Positions 7,035 through 13,646 of a DNA stretch of 13,699 nt are shown here, in pieces (within the stretch, counting starts at the first letter, position 1; every line of letters begins with the position of its first letter). The stretch is from Clostridia bacterium (GTDB taxonomy: Bacteria; Bacillota; Clostridia; Oscillospirales; CAG-272). The notes below the pieces were generated by a model that ran no database searches, was not told the origin of the DNA, and was given only the letters and a program-made list of their open reading frames with translations. Location: assembly GCA_017461825.1 (NCBI GenBank), contig JAFTXB010000203.1, forward strand, positions 1 to 13,699, read 5' to 3'. The translations under genes and the position numbers were made by a program.

Positions 7035-7041
7035 AAAGGAG
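7035..7041 (+). promoter_or_regulatory. Ribosome-binding site that fixes the start at 7052
   Basis: AAAGGAG ends 10 nt before ATG 7052. It shows that the in-frame upstream ATG at 7019, which overlaps the hydrolase end and would add 11 basic residues, is not the start; residues from 7052 (MKIAVTYENG) match the family N-terminus. Confidence 0.8.
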
Positions 7042-7051
7042 AAATATTATT

Positions 7052-7471
7052 ATGAAAATTGCAGTAACTTATGAAAACGGACAGATCTTTCAGCATTTCG
7101 GACACACCGAGCAGTTTAAGATCTACACGGTTGAGCACGGTGAGGTGGTTTCTTCCGAGGTCGTGGACACGAACGGAAGCGGTCACGGCGCGCTTGCGGG
7201 ATTTCTCGCGGAGCAAAACGTATATGCCCTGATCTGCGGCGGCATCGGCGGCGGTGCGCAGATGGCACTTGCAAGTGCTGGCATTCAGCTTTACGGCGGT
7301 GTCAGCGGCTCTTGCGACGAGGCGGTAAATGCTTTGCTTGCAAATAAACTGAACTTCGATCCCGAGGTCAAATGCGATCATCACGATCACGAACACAGCG
7401 AAGAAGGACACGATTGCGGTAGTCACGGCTGCGGATCGCATAATTGCGGTAATCACGGCTGTGGCAATTAA
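7052..7471 (+). CDS. NifX/NifB-type Fe-Mo cofactor-binding domain protein with His/Cys-rich tail
   Basis: A 139-residue cytoplasmic protein. Residues 1-102 form a Nitro_FeMo-Co (PF02579-type) domain: MKIAVTYENG, the HFGHTEQF segment (15-22), and CGGIGGGAQ followed by AGIQLYGG (62-83). Stand-alone members are common in anaerobes without nitrogenase and are thought to bind or carry iron-sulfur or other metal clusters; their job is mostly unknown. The tail (108-139) is unusual, with 8 His and 5 Cys. It has a CDHHDHEH stretch followed by a near-perfect five-residue repeat, C-G-(S/N)-H-(G/N), with Cys at 122, 127, 132 and 137. This looks like a metal-binding appendage (Zn, Ni, Cu or Fe). No nif genes are nearby. 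It lies 25 nt after the hydrolase and 11 nt before the alarmone synthetase. Confidence 0.88.
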   Translation: MKIAVTYENGQIFQHFGHTEQFKIYTVEHGEVVSSEVVDTNGSGHGALAGFLAEQNVYALICGGIGGGAQMALASAGIQLYGGVSGSCDEAVNALLANKLNFDPEVKCDHHDHEHSEEGHDCGSHGCGSHNCGNHGCGN

Positions 7472-7482
7472 AGGAGAATCCG

Positions 7483-8280
7483 TTGAAAAAACAATATCAG
7501 GATAGAGATATACTGTTTGATGATTTGGATGAGGCGGCACTTCCGACCGCACTTGCAACAATGTCAAATGCCGCGATGAGCGTACTCTATCATCAGACAA
7601 AGAAGATGATGGGCAGGATCGTCGATTACAAGGAGCTTAGAATGATCTACGCCTGCGCGATGAAGGAGATCAAAACGAAATTTGACATATTAAATACAGA
7701 GTTCAATCTCCAATACCATCGAAACCCGATCAATTCGATTCAAACACGTCTCAAAAGCACGGCGAGTATTATTGAAAAGCTTGCAAAGCTGAATATTCCC
7801 GTCGATATCGAAAACGTTGATGAGTATATTCACGATATTGCCGGTGTCAGAGTGATCTGCTCTTATATCGACGACGTTTATCTGGTTGCCGAAGCACTTA
7901 TGAAGCAGGACGATATTACGCTTGTTACAAAAAAGGATTATATTGCAAGGCCCAAGGAAAACGGCTATAGAAGCTTGCATCTGATCGTTAAGGTCCCCGT
8001 GTTCCTTTCGGAACGCCGTTTGGAAATGGAGGTTGAGGTTCAGCTGCGAACAATCGCTATGGATTTTTGGGCAAGCCTTGAGCATCAGCTGCATTACAAA
8101 ACCGCTTTTGAAGGCAAGGACGAGCTTGTGGATGAGCTTCGCAGGTGCGCCGAGACGATCAGTCAAACCGACAACGATATGATGAAGATTCGCTCGAAAA
8201 TGGAAACGCTTGTGGATGTTCCGACCGAGGATGAGATCTTGTTTGAGCGGATCAGAAAGCTTGATACACCGATCGAGTAA
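7483..8280 (+). CDS. relP: Small alarmone synthetase, RelP/YwaC-like (GTP pyrophosphokinase)
   Basis: A 265-residue single-domain RelA/SpoT synthetase that makes (p)ppGpp from ATP and GTP/GDP. It has no HD hydrolase and no TGS/ACT domains, as expected for a small alarmone synthetase. Visible motifs: NPINSIQTRLKS (81-92, substrate-binding basic helix), HDIAGVRVICS (117-127), KDYI-RPK-NGYRSLHLIV (151-169), and the catalytic ExQ as E185-V-Q187 followed by RTIAMDFWASLEH (189-201). The wording of these motifs is nearer to YwaC/RelP than to YjbM/RelQ, compared from memory. The first ~55 residues are an extra N-terminal segment. The start codon is TTG at 7483, set by AAAGGAG (7470-7476) overlapping the previous stop. 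It is last in the MarR unit and closed by a terminator. Known RelP/YwaC genes respond to cell-wall stress. Confidence 0.92.
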   Translation: MKKQYQDRDILFDDLDEAALPTALATMSNAAMSVLYHQTKKMMGRIVDYKELRMIYACAMKEIKTKFDILNTEFNLQYHRNPINSIQTRLKSTASIIEKLAKLNIPVDIENVDEYIHDIAGVRVICSYIDDVYLVAEALMKQDDITLVTKKDYIARPKENGYRSLHLIVKVPVFLSERRLEMEVEVQLRTIAMDFWASLEHQLHYKTAFEGKDELVDELRRCAETISQTDNDMMKIRSKMETLVDVPTEDEILFERIRKLDTPIE

Positions 8281-8288
8281 AACAGATC

Positions 8289-8326
8289 AGGCTCACAAAC
8301 AATTTGTCTGTGAGCCTTTGTTTTTT
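8289..8326 (+). terminator. Rho-independent terminator ending the MarR-to-alarmone-synthetase unit
   Basis: AGGCTCACA (8289-8297) pairs perfectly with TGTGAGCCT (8309-8317) across an 11-nt loop and is followed by TTGTTTTTT. It starts 9 nt after the stop codon. It is the first convincing terminator since 2043, apart from the hairpin at 2093-2143. Confidence 0.93.
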
Positions 8327-8419
8327 CAGATTGTTTATTTTGAGTTTCGATTACGCAGGTAAAATGTTGGCTGTATAACGGTTATTTGATTTGATTACTT
8401 TTAAGAAAGCGGTGAAATA

Positions 8420-9094
8420 ATGTTCCATATTCTGGTGGTAGACGACGATAAAAACACGAGGATGTATTTTGAGGCGGTGCTGAAGAACAACGGTTATACC
8501 GTAACCGCCGCCCGAAACGGCGAGGACGCGCTGAACGTGATGGATAAAGAGCATATCGACCTTGTAGTGCTTGATGTTATGATGCCGAAGATGGACGGAT
8601 ATGAGTTTACGAGGACCTTGCGCGAGTGTGACAACAATCTCCCGATCCTGATGGTTTCGGCAAAACAGCTCCCCGTGGATAAAAACAAAGGCTTTGCCGT
8701 TGGCACCGACGATTATATGACAAAGCCTGTCGATCAGGAGGAATTTCTGTATCGCATCAAGGCACTCCTGCGCCGTGCGAAGATCGCAAACGAGCGCAAG
8801 ATCGTTGTAGGCGACGTTGTACTGGATTATGACTCGCTGACGGTTACAAGGGGAAGTGAAGTGCAGGAGCTGCCGCAAAAGGAGTTTCTGTTGCTTTATA
8901 AATTGCTTTCTTACCCGGGAAAGATCTTTACCCGTATTCAATTGATGGACGAGATCTGGGGTGCGGAGAGCGAGACGGGATGGGAGACCGTTACCGTGCA
9001 CGTGGGCAGACTCCGCAAGCGGTTTGAGGGTTGGAGCGAATTTGAAATAGAGTCGGTTCGCGGGCTTGGATACAAGGCGGTAAAAAAACTATGA
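8420..9094 (+). CDS. OmpR/PhoB-family response regulator
   Basis: A 224-residue two-domain regulator. The receiver domain (1-118) has acidic residues D8-D9, phospho-acceptor D52 (LDVMMPKMDG), S80 and K102 (TKP), all conserved. The winged-helix DNA-binding domain (about 128-224) contains LPQKEFLLLYKLLSYPGKIFTR, the helix VTVHVGRLRKRF and the wing RGLGYK. Phosphorylated by the overlapping kinase gene, it should bind direct repeats near target promoters. The start ATG 8420 has a modest GGTGA site (8411-8415). Upstream, TTACGC (8351-8356) and TATAAC (8374-8379) at 17-bp spacing are only a weak promoter candidate. No transporter or obvious target lies next to it other than the flanking operons; targets unknown. 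Confidence 0.95.
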   Translation: MFHILVVDDDKNTRMYFEAVLKNNGYTVTAARNGEDALNVMDKEHIDLVVLDVMMPKMDGYEFTRTLRECDNNLPILMVSAKQLPVDKNKGFAVGTDDYMTKPVDQEEFLYRIKALLRRAKIANERKIVVGDVVLDYDSLTVTRGSEVQELPQKEFLLLYKLLSYPGKIFTRIQLMDEIWGAESETGWETVTVHVGRLRKRFEGWSEFEIESVRGLGYKAVKKL

Positions 9095-10179
9095 AAAAGA
9101 TACCGCAGATCAACATTGAAAAAATAAAAGAAAGAACCTCAAGAATGTCCTTGACATTGGCGTTGTCCATCTTTGTTTTTGTCATTCTTTTGGCGGCGAT
9201 CGGGTTGACCGCGCTTGGACTTTGGCTGCTGACAAAAGCGGGGGTGACTGTGGATATAAACGGAGAGCTGCAGCTGGGGCAGGTCATTCTCTTTATGTTT
9301 CTGATCAGCCTGATCATCGGCGGCGTTGCCGTGTTTTTCAGCAGCCGTCTGCCGCTAAAGCCCGTGAATGAGATCATCAATAAAATGAACCGTCTTGCAT
9401 CGGGCGACTTCAAGACGCGCCTCAAATTCGGTGACACGATGTCGGCGCACCCCGCGGTAAAGGAGCTTATAACGAGCTTTAACACCATGGCAGAGGAGCT
9501 TGAAAACACAGAGATGCTTCGAAACGATTTCATCAACGCGTTTTCTCACGAATTCAAAACCCCCATCGTTTCGATCACGGGGTTTGCTAATCTGCTTGAA
9601 GCGGGCGATCTCACCGAAGAGCAACGTGTACAGTATGCGCGCGCTATTCGCGAGGAATCCCTGCGGCTTTCCTCTATGGCAAGCAACGTTTTGAATCTGA
9701 CCAAAGTGGAAAACCAAACGATCCTTACCGATGTATCGCGCTTTAATCTTTCCGAGCAGGTGCGCTCGGCGGTATTGCTGCTCGAAGAAAAATGGTCGGG
9801 TAAAAACATTGATCTTCTGCTTGATTTTGATGAATACATGATCGAAGCGAACGAGGAAATGCTCAAGCAGGTTTGGATCAATCTCATTGACAACGCCGTA
9901 AAATTCGTGCCTCGGTGCGGAACGGTCGAGCTTGAGGTGATTGACGAGGGGAAAAACCTTTGCGTCAGGATCAGCAATACGGGCAGCGAGATCCCGCCCG
10001 AGAAGATGGAAAAGATCTTTGCAAAATTCTATCAAGCCGATGAATCCCACGCAACGCAAGGCAACGGTATAGGTCTTGCCATTGTAAAAAGCATCGTAGA
10101 GCTTCACCGCGGCAAGGTTGGTGTCACAAGTAACGGGGGTATCACCTCTTTTTGCGTGACGTTGCCGAAAAAACAATAG
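9091..10179 (+). CDS. Membrane sensor histidine kinase (HAMP-type), partner of the regulator at 8420
   Basis: A 362-residue kinase that overlaps the regulator by 4 nt (ATGA), so translation is coupled. Two membrane spans (about 22-47 and 64-83) enclose only some 16 extracellular residues, too few for a folded sensor domain; the stimulus is probably sensed in the membrane or through a partner. A HAMP-like linker (about 84-138) leads to the dimerisation/phospho-acceptor helix FSHEFKTPI with His153. The ATPase domain has N-box residues N264 and N268 (WINLIDNAVKF), a G1 box NTG (N296 where Asp is common), and a G2 box GNGIGLAIVK (324-333). Autophosphorylates His153 and passes phosphate to Asp52 of the regulator. 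Terminated right after the stop. Confidence 0.95.
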   Translation: MKKIPQINIEKIKERTSRMSLTLALSIFVFVILLAAIGLTALGLWLLTKAGVTVDINGELQLGQVILFMFLISLIIGGVAVFFSSRLPLKPVNEIINKMNRLASGDFKTRLKFGDTMSAHPAVKELITSFNTMAEELENTEMLRNDFINAFSHEFKTPIVSITGFANLLEAGDLTEEQRVQYARAIREESLRLSSMASNVLNLTKVENQTILTDVSRFNLSEQVRSAVLLLEEKWSGKNIDLLLDFDEYMIEANEEMLKQVWINLIDNAVKFVPRCGTVELEVIDEGKNLCVRISNTGSEIPPEKMEKIFAKFYQADESHATQGNGIGLAIVKSIVELHRGKVGVTSNGGITSFCVTLPKKQ

Positions 10180-10192
10180 CCATTTCAAAAAG

Positions 10193-10219
10193 TCGGGCAG
10201 ACAAAAGCCCGATTTTTTT
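10193..10219 (+). terminator. Rho-independent terminator of the two-component operon
   Basis: TCGGGC (10193-10198) pairs with GCCCGA (10207-10212) over an 8-nt loop and is followed by seven T. An A-rich stretch before the stem extends the pairing. It starts 14 nt after the kinase stop codon. Confidence 0.88.
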
Positions 10220-10253
10220 GTGTCTTGTTTCGATTCAGTTTAGATTCTCAAAG

Positions 10254-10259
10254 TATAAT
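10254..10259 (+). promoter_or_regulatory. Probable -10 element for the fakB-fakA-plsY operon
   Basis: TATAAT at 10254-10259 is perfect and sits 49 nt before the fakB ATG, in the only gap after the preceding terminator. No good -35 is present: the hexamer at 17-bp spacing is CGATTC and at 16 bp GATTCA. The promoter may therefore be weak or need an activator. No clear operator palindrome is seen. Confidence 0.5.
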
Positions 10260-10307
10260 TTTATCGAAAAAACAGGAAAAAAGCTCTATTTCAAGGAGAA
10301 AAACACC

Positions 10308-11201
10308 ATGAGAAAAGTAAAGATCATCACCGATTCCTGCGCGGATCTGAACGCAGAGCAGCTTCAAAAATACGGTATTGATTTTGCCAAAATGTCCACA
10401 TCCTGCGACGGTGTGGAGAGCGTTGCAACGCTTACGTGGACGGAGAGCGAGGCTCACGGGCATTACAACAAAATGAGAGACGGTAAGCGAATCATTACGG
10501 CTCAGGTCTCTGCCCCGGAGTTCGCGCGCATCTTTGAAGAGTACCTGCGAAAGGGAATGGACATCGTTTACATAGGCTGTTCCTCAAAGCAGTCGGGCTC
10601 GGTCAATACGGGCTTTGTCACTGCCAAAAAGCTGATGGAAGAATATGAAGGCAGCACGGTCGTTTGCATCGACTCACTCAACGCAAGCATGGGCGAAGGA
10701 ATGCTCGCCATTGAAGCGGCAAAAATGGCAAACGGCGGCGCATCCGCGACGGAAATTGAAGCGCATATTCTCTCTGTTCGTAAAAAGGTTAATCAGTACG
10801 TTACCGTTCATTCCCTTGACGCGCTCAAGCGTGCGGGACGTGTAAAAGGCCCGGCGGCGTTTTTTGGAAATCTGATGGGTGTCAAGCCCATTATCATTGC
10901 CGATGCAAACGGCGATCAGGCGGCATTCAAAAAGGTAAAGGGCAGACAGAAGTCCTTTGAGGAGGTCGTAGCCCTTTTGAAGGAAAGCATGATAAACCCC
11001 GAAGGGCAGGTCGTTTATCTGACTCATGCCGACTGTGCGAGGGAAGAGATTGACGCTTTGGTTGCGCTGATTAAACAAGAGATCCCATGCCTTGACGTAG
11101 AGGTAGGATTGATCGGCCCGATCATTGGTGCCTCCATCGGCCCCGACGCGGTCGGAATTTGGGGCTTTGGAAAAGAGGTAACCTTTAAAATTGGAGACTG
11201 A
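10308..11201 (+). CDS. fakB: DegV-family fatty acid-binding protein (FakB)
   Basis: A 297-residue cytoplasmic EDD-fold protein. FakB proteins hold a free fatty acid and present its carboxylate to FakA for phosphorylation. Visible motifs: ITDSCADL (7-14), TAQVS (64-68, where others have T-S-Q-P-S), IGCSSKQSG (89-97), DALKRAGRVKGPAAFFG (171-187), GVKPII (191-196), and GPIIGASIGPDAVG (270-283). The start at 10308 is fixed by AAGGAG (10293-10298); the same frame is open upstream to 10152, but that part overlaps the kinase gene and the terminator. In the last motif many DegV proteins read G-x-H-x-G-P-G; here Ser276 stands in the His position and Asp280 in place of Gly. It lies 3 nt before fakA, supporting a Fak role. 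Confidence 0.9.
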   Translation: MRKVKIITDSCADLNAEQLQKYGIDFAKMSTSCDGVESVATLTWTESEAHGHYNKMRDGKRIITAQVSAPEFARIFEEYLRKGMDIVYIGCSSKQSGSVNTGFVTAKKLMEEYEGSTVVCIDSLNASMGEGMLAIEAAKMANGGASATEIEAHILSVRKKVNQYVTVHSLDALKRAGRVKGPAAFFGNLMGVKPIIIADANGDQAAFKKVKGRQKSFEEVVALLKESMINPEGQVVYLTHADCAREEIDALVALIKQEIPCLDVEVGLIGPIIGASIGPDAVGIWGFGKEVTFKIGD

Positions 11202-11204
11202 TTT

Positions 11205-12860
11205 ATGAAAACACTTGACGGTATTTTATTTGCCCGTATGGTGGGCTCGGGTGCGGCAAACCTGAAGGCACACGCAAAGGAGATCAATGACCTGAACGTA
11301 TTTCCCATTCCCGACGGTGATACGGGAGATAATATGCTGATGACGATGATGGGCGGTGTTCGTCACGATAACGCAACCTCCGAGGCACTTGACGAGATGT
11401 CTTGCCGTATATCAAGCGGAATGCTGCTCTCGGCAAGAGGAAACTCGGGCGTGATCCTTTCGCAGTTTTTTGAGGGGATCAAAAACGGCTTTTCGGGGCT
11501 GCGGTCGGCAGATACACGCGAGATCGGCGAGGCCTTTCGCCAAGGTGTCAAGCAGGCGTACGGTGCTGTGATGACACCTGCCGAGGGAACGATCCTGACC
11601 GTTGTGCGTGAGGCGACCGAATATGCCTGCAATCAGAATACCGATGCGCCCGAAGCCTTTTTAAATGCCTTTATTGACGAGGCAAAGCGCTCTCTCGCAA
11701 GAACTCCGGAGCTGTTGCCCGTGCTCAAAAAGGCTGGTGTGGTCGATTCGGGCGCGGCAGGTTTGATCTATATCGTTGACGGTATGATGAAGGCTGTCCT
11801 TGGGGAGGACGTTGGCGATCTCTCCGAAGTGACAGAGACGGCAGGGAAACTCGATCTCGATGCCTTCAATGAGGACAGCGTACTGGAGTTTGGCTATTGC
11901 ACAGAACTTCTTGTCCGACTGCAGAATGCCAAGACCGATATATCGACGTTTGACGTAAAGGTGATCACCGACTATCTCGAAACGGTTGGCGATTCTATCG
12001 TAACGGTGCGCAACGGCAGTATCGTCAAGCTTCACGTACACACGAGACAGCCGCAGAAGGTGCTGGATTTTTGTCAGCAGTACGGAGAGTTTCTCAAGGT
12101 CAAGATCGAGAATATGTCCCTGCAGCATAACAGCACCGTGACCGCAAATGTAGGGCAGGGGCTTGCTCCTGCCGCAACGCACAGAGACACTCCTCGAAAG
12201 CGGTTTGGTATAGTCGCGGTTGCCGGCGGAGAAGGGCTAAAGGAAACCTTCCGCGAGCGCGGAGCCGACGTGATCGTTGACGGCGGTCAGAGCATGAATC
12301 CTTCCGCCAAGGACTTTATCGAAGCCTTTGATGAGGTGAATGCCGATGTGATCTTCGTGTTCCCGAATAACGGAAACATCATTCTCACCGCACAGCAGGC
12401 AGCGCATTTGTATGAAAAGTCAGATGTGCGTGTAATTGAAAGCGCCACCGTCGGCGCTGGATATGCCTCACTTGCGATGCTCGACACAAGCTCGGGAGAT
12501 GTCGATGCCATCGCCGAGGAACTCCGAATGGCAATGGAGGGCGTTGTGACTGCCGAAATTTCGCATTGTGTCAGAGATGCCATCATTGACGGCAGGGAGA
12601 TACGAACGGGGGACTATATCGGCTTTGTCGGTAAGGATCTGCTTGCCGCAAACGAAAGCCGATTTGTGACCGTTTGCGAAAGCATTGAAGCATTAAACTT
12701 TTCAAAGTATGATTTTTGCATTTTGATCTGCGGTAAAGATGCAACCGATGCGGAAACGGAACAGATCGAGGCATATATCAAAGCACGGTATCAAAATAAG
12801 GAGCTTTACGTTATAAACGGCGGTCAGGACGTTTACGATTATATTATGATTATCGAATAA
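11205..12860 (+). CDS. fakA: Fatty acid kinase FakA (DAK2/YloV family)
   Basis: A 551-residue protein, matching the ~550 usual for FakA. It phosphorylates FakB-bound fatty acid with ATP to acyl-phosphate. The N-terminal DhaL-like kinase domain (1-~200) carries PDGDTGDNM (36-44; Asp37, 39 and 42 bind Mg-ATP), SARGNSGVILSQFFEG (76-91) and DSGAAGLIYIVDG (181-193). The middle domain has Cys232 (FGYCTELL) and His277-x-His279 (KLHVHT), the triad known to bind zinc in staphylococcal FakA. The C-terminal domain (about 334-551) is DegV-like: GGEGL, FVFPNNGNIILTAQQAA. The linker at about 310-333 includes NVGQGLAPAATH, which is encoded by a hairpin repeat. GGAG (11193-11196) gives the start. It is flanked by fakB (3 nt) and plsY (11 nt). 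Confidence 0.95.
   Translation: MKTLDGILFARMVGSGAANLKAHAKEINDLNVFPIPDGDTGDNMLMTMMGGVRHDNATSEALDEMSCRISSGMLLSARGNSGVILSQFFEGIKNGFSGLRSADTREIGEAFRQGVKQAYGAVMTPAEGTILTVVREATEYACNQNTDAPEAFLNAFIDEAKRSLARTPELLPVLKKAGVVDSGAAGLIYIVDGMMKAVLGEDVGDLSEVTETAGKLDLDAFNEDSVLEFGYCTELLVRLQNAKTDISTFDVKVITDYLETVGDSIVTVRNGSIVKLHVHTRQPQKVLDFCQQYGEFLKVKIENMSLQHNSTVTANVGQGLAPAATHRDTPRKRFGIVAVAGGEGLKETFRERGADVIVDGGQSMNPSAKDFIEAFDEVNADVIFVFPNNGNIILTAQQAAHLYEKSDVRVIESATVGAGYASLAMLDTSSGDVDAIAEELRMAMEGVVTAEISHCVRDAIIDGREIRTGDYIGFVGKDLLAANESRFVTVCESIEALNFSKYDFCILICGKDATDAETEQIEAYIKARYQNKELYVINGGQDVYDYIMIIE
12154..12173. repeat. REP-like hairpin inside the fakA linker
   Basis: GGCAGGGGC-TT-GCTCCTGCC is a 9-bp palindrome (one G-U pair) in frame within fakA, encoding QGLAPA of the segment between the zinc-binding and C-terminal domains. 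Its form is like G/C-rich extragenic palindromes, and it falls exactly where an insertion would be tolerated. Confidence 0.45.
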
Positions 12861-12871
12861 GGAATCACGCT

Positions 12872-13513
12872 ATGACGGTACTTTTATACATATTAGCGGC
12901 TGTATGCGGATACATTGTGGCGGGAATGAATCCCGCGATCGCTTTGTCAAAAGCCATATATAAAAAGGATATCCGCGAATGCGGCAGCAAAAACCCCGGA
13001 TTTACCAATTTCAAGCGTACCTTTGGCAACAAATGGGCATGGTGGGTGCTTGTGCTTGACCTCTCAAAAGCCGCAGTTGTCGTAGAGCTTTTTGCATGGC
13101 TCATGTCGTGTCAAGGCGTTGATTTTCAGTTTGCGGCGGCTTATACGGGCATTTTCTGTATGCTCGGTCACGCATTTCCCCTGCAATATAAATTCAAGGG
13201 CGGCAAGGGCTTTCTCGTCTGCCTCTCCACAATGTACGTCATTGACCCACGTGTGGGGCTGATCGCAACGGGAATGATGATCGTTTTGCTGCTCGTTACC
13301 AAATATATGTCGCTTTCCACAACCCTTGCGATGCTTCTTTGTCCGATCCTGCTGATCCCGTTCGGCGCGTCGATCCAAGTTGTTTTGATGGCTGGCGCTT
13401 GCGCCCTGTTTATGGCTGTCAGACACAAAGAAAACTTCAAACGGCTGCTGCAAGGGAAAGAAGCCAAATTTGCCTTGAAGGTTCGGGAGACTCCGAACAA
13501 ATCCGAAAGGTAG
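12872..13513 (+). CDS. plsY: Acyl-phosphate:glycerol-3-phosphate acyltransferase PlsY
   Basis: A 213-residue integral membrane enzyme that transfers an acyl chain from acyl-phosphate to sn-glycerol-3-phosphate, giving lysophosphatidic acid, the first step of phospholipid synthesis. The three conserved cytoplasmic motifs are present: GSKNPGFTNFKRTFG (38-52), GHAFPLQYKFKGGKG (99-113) and RHKENFKRLLQGKE (184-197). Hydrophobic spans occur around 2-22, 55-78, 86-104, 115-145 and 150-182. The third residue of motif 1 is Lys where most PlsY have Gly (GSGN); Asn, Thr, Asn and Arg of the motif are kept. AAGGA (12859-12863) overlaps the fakA stop and supports ATG 12872. It uses the product of FakA directly, so its place here is biochemically meaningful. 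Confidence 0.94.
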   Translation: MTVLLYILAAVCGYIVAGMNPAIALSKAIYKKDIRECGSKNPGFTNFKRTFGNKWAWWVLVLDLSKAAVVVELFAWLMSCQGVDFQFAAAYTGIFCMLGHAFPLQYKFKGGKGFLVCLSTMYVIDPRVGLIATGMMIVLLLVTKYMSLSTTLAMLLCPILLIPFGASIQVVLMAGACALFMAVRHKENFKRLLQGKEAKFALKVRETPNKSER

Positions 13514-13576
13514 AAAAGCCCGTCCTTTATAACAAAGAGAATTATACGGTGAATATGGTGAAATATAAGTATACCA

Positions 13577-13598
13577 ATAAAACGGATTTCCGTTTTTA
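13577..13598 (+). terminator. Probable terminator after plsY
   Basis: AAAACGG (13579-13585), loop ATTT, CCGTTTT, then T and A. It is a 7-bp stem plus A/T pairs with a five-T run, 65 nt after the plsY stop. The sequence between the stop and this hairpin shows no gene. Confidence 0.65.
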
Positions 13599-13639
13599 TA
13601 TGAAAGCAGGTCGGGTCGTTGACCCGGCCTGCTTTCATA
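13599..13639. terminator. Very strong 19-bp hairpin, probable bidirectional terminator
   Basis: The left arm 13599-13617 (TATGAAAGCAGG...) pairs with 13621-13639 around a GTT loop, with one G-U pair. Neither side has a long T run, so terminator strength relies on the stem and on the neighbouring hairpin. Its place between plsY and a possible convergent gene end favours a shared terminator. Confidence 0.6.
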
Positions 13640-13646
13640 ATTCAGT

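Noticed and set aside
7019..7051. Upstream ATG for the NifX-like gene
   Set aside because: It overlaps the hydrolase stop, has no ribosome-binding site, and adds only a basic stretch not found in the family; AAAGGAG points to 7052.
10152..10307. N-terminal extension of the fakB frame by 52 codons
   Set aside because: It overlaps the kinase 3' end and passes through the kinase terminator and the -10 box. The strong ribosome-binding site and the family N-terminus (KIITDSCAD) start at 10308.
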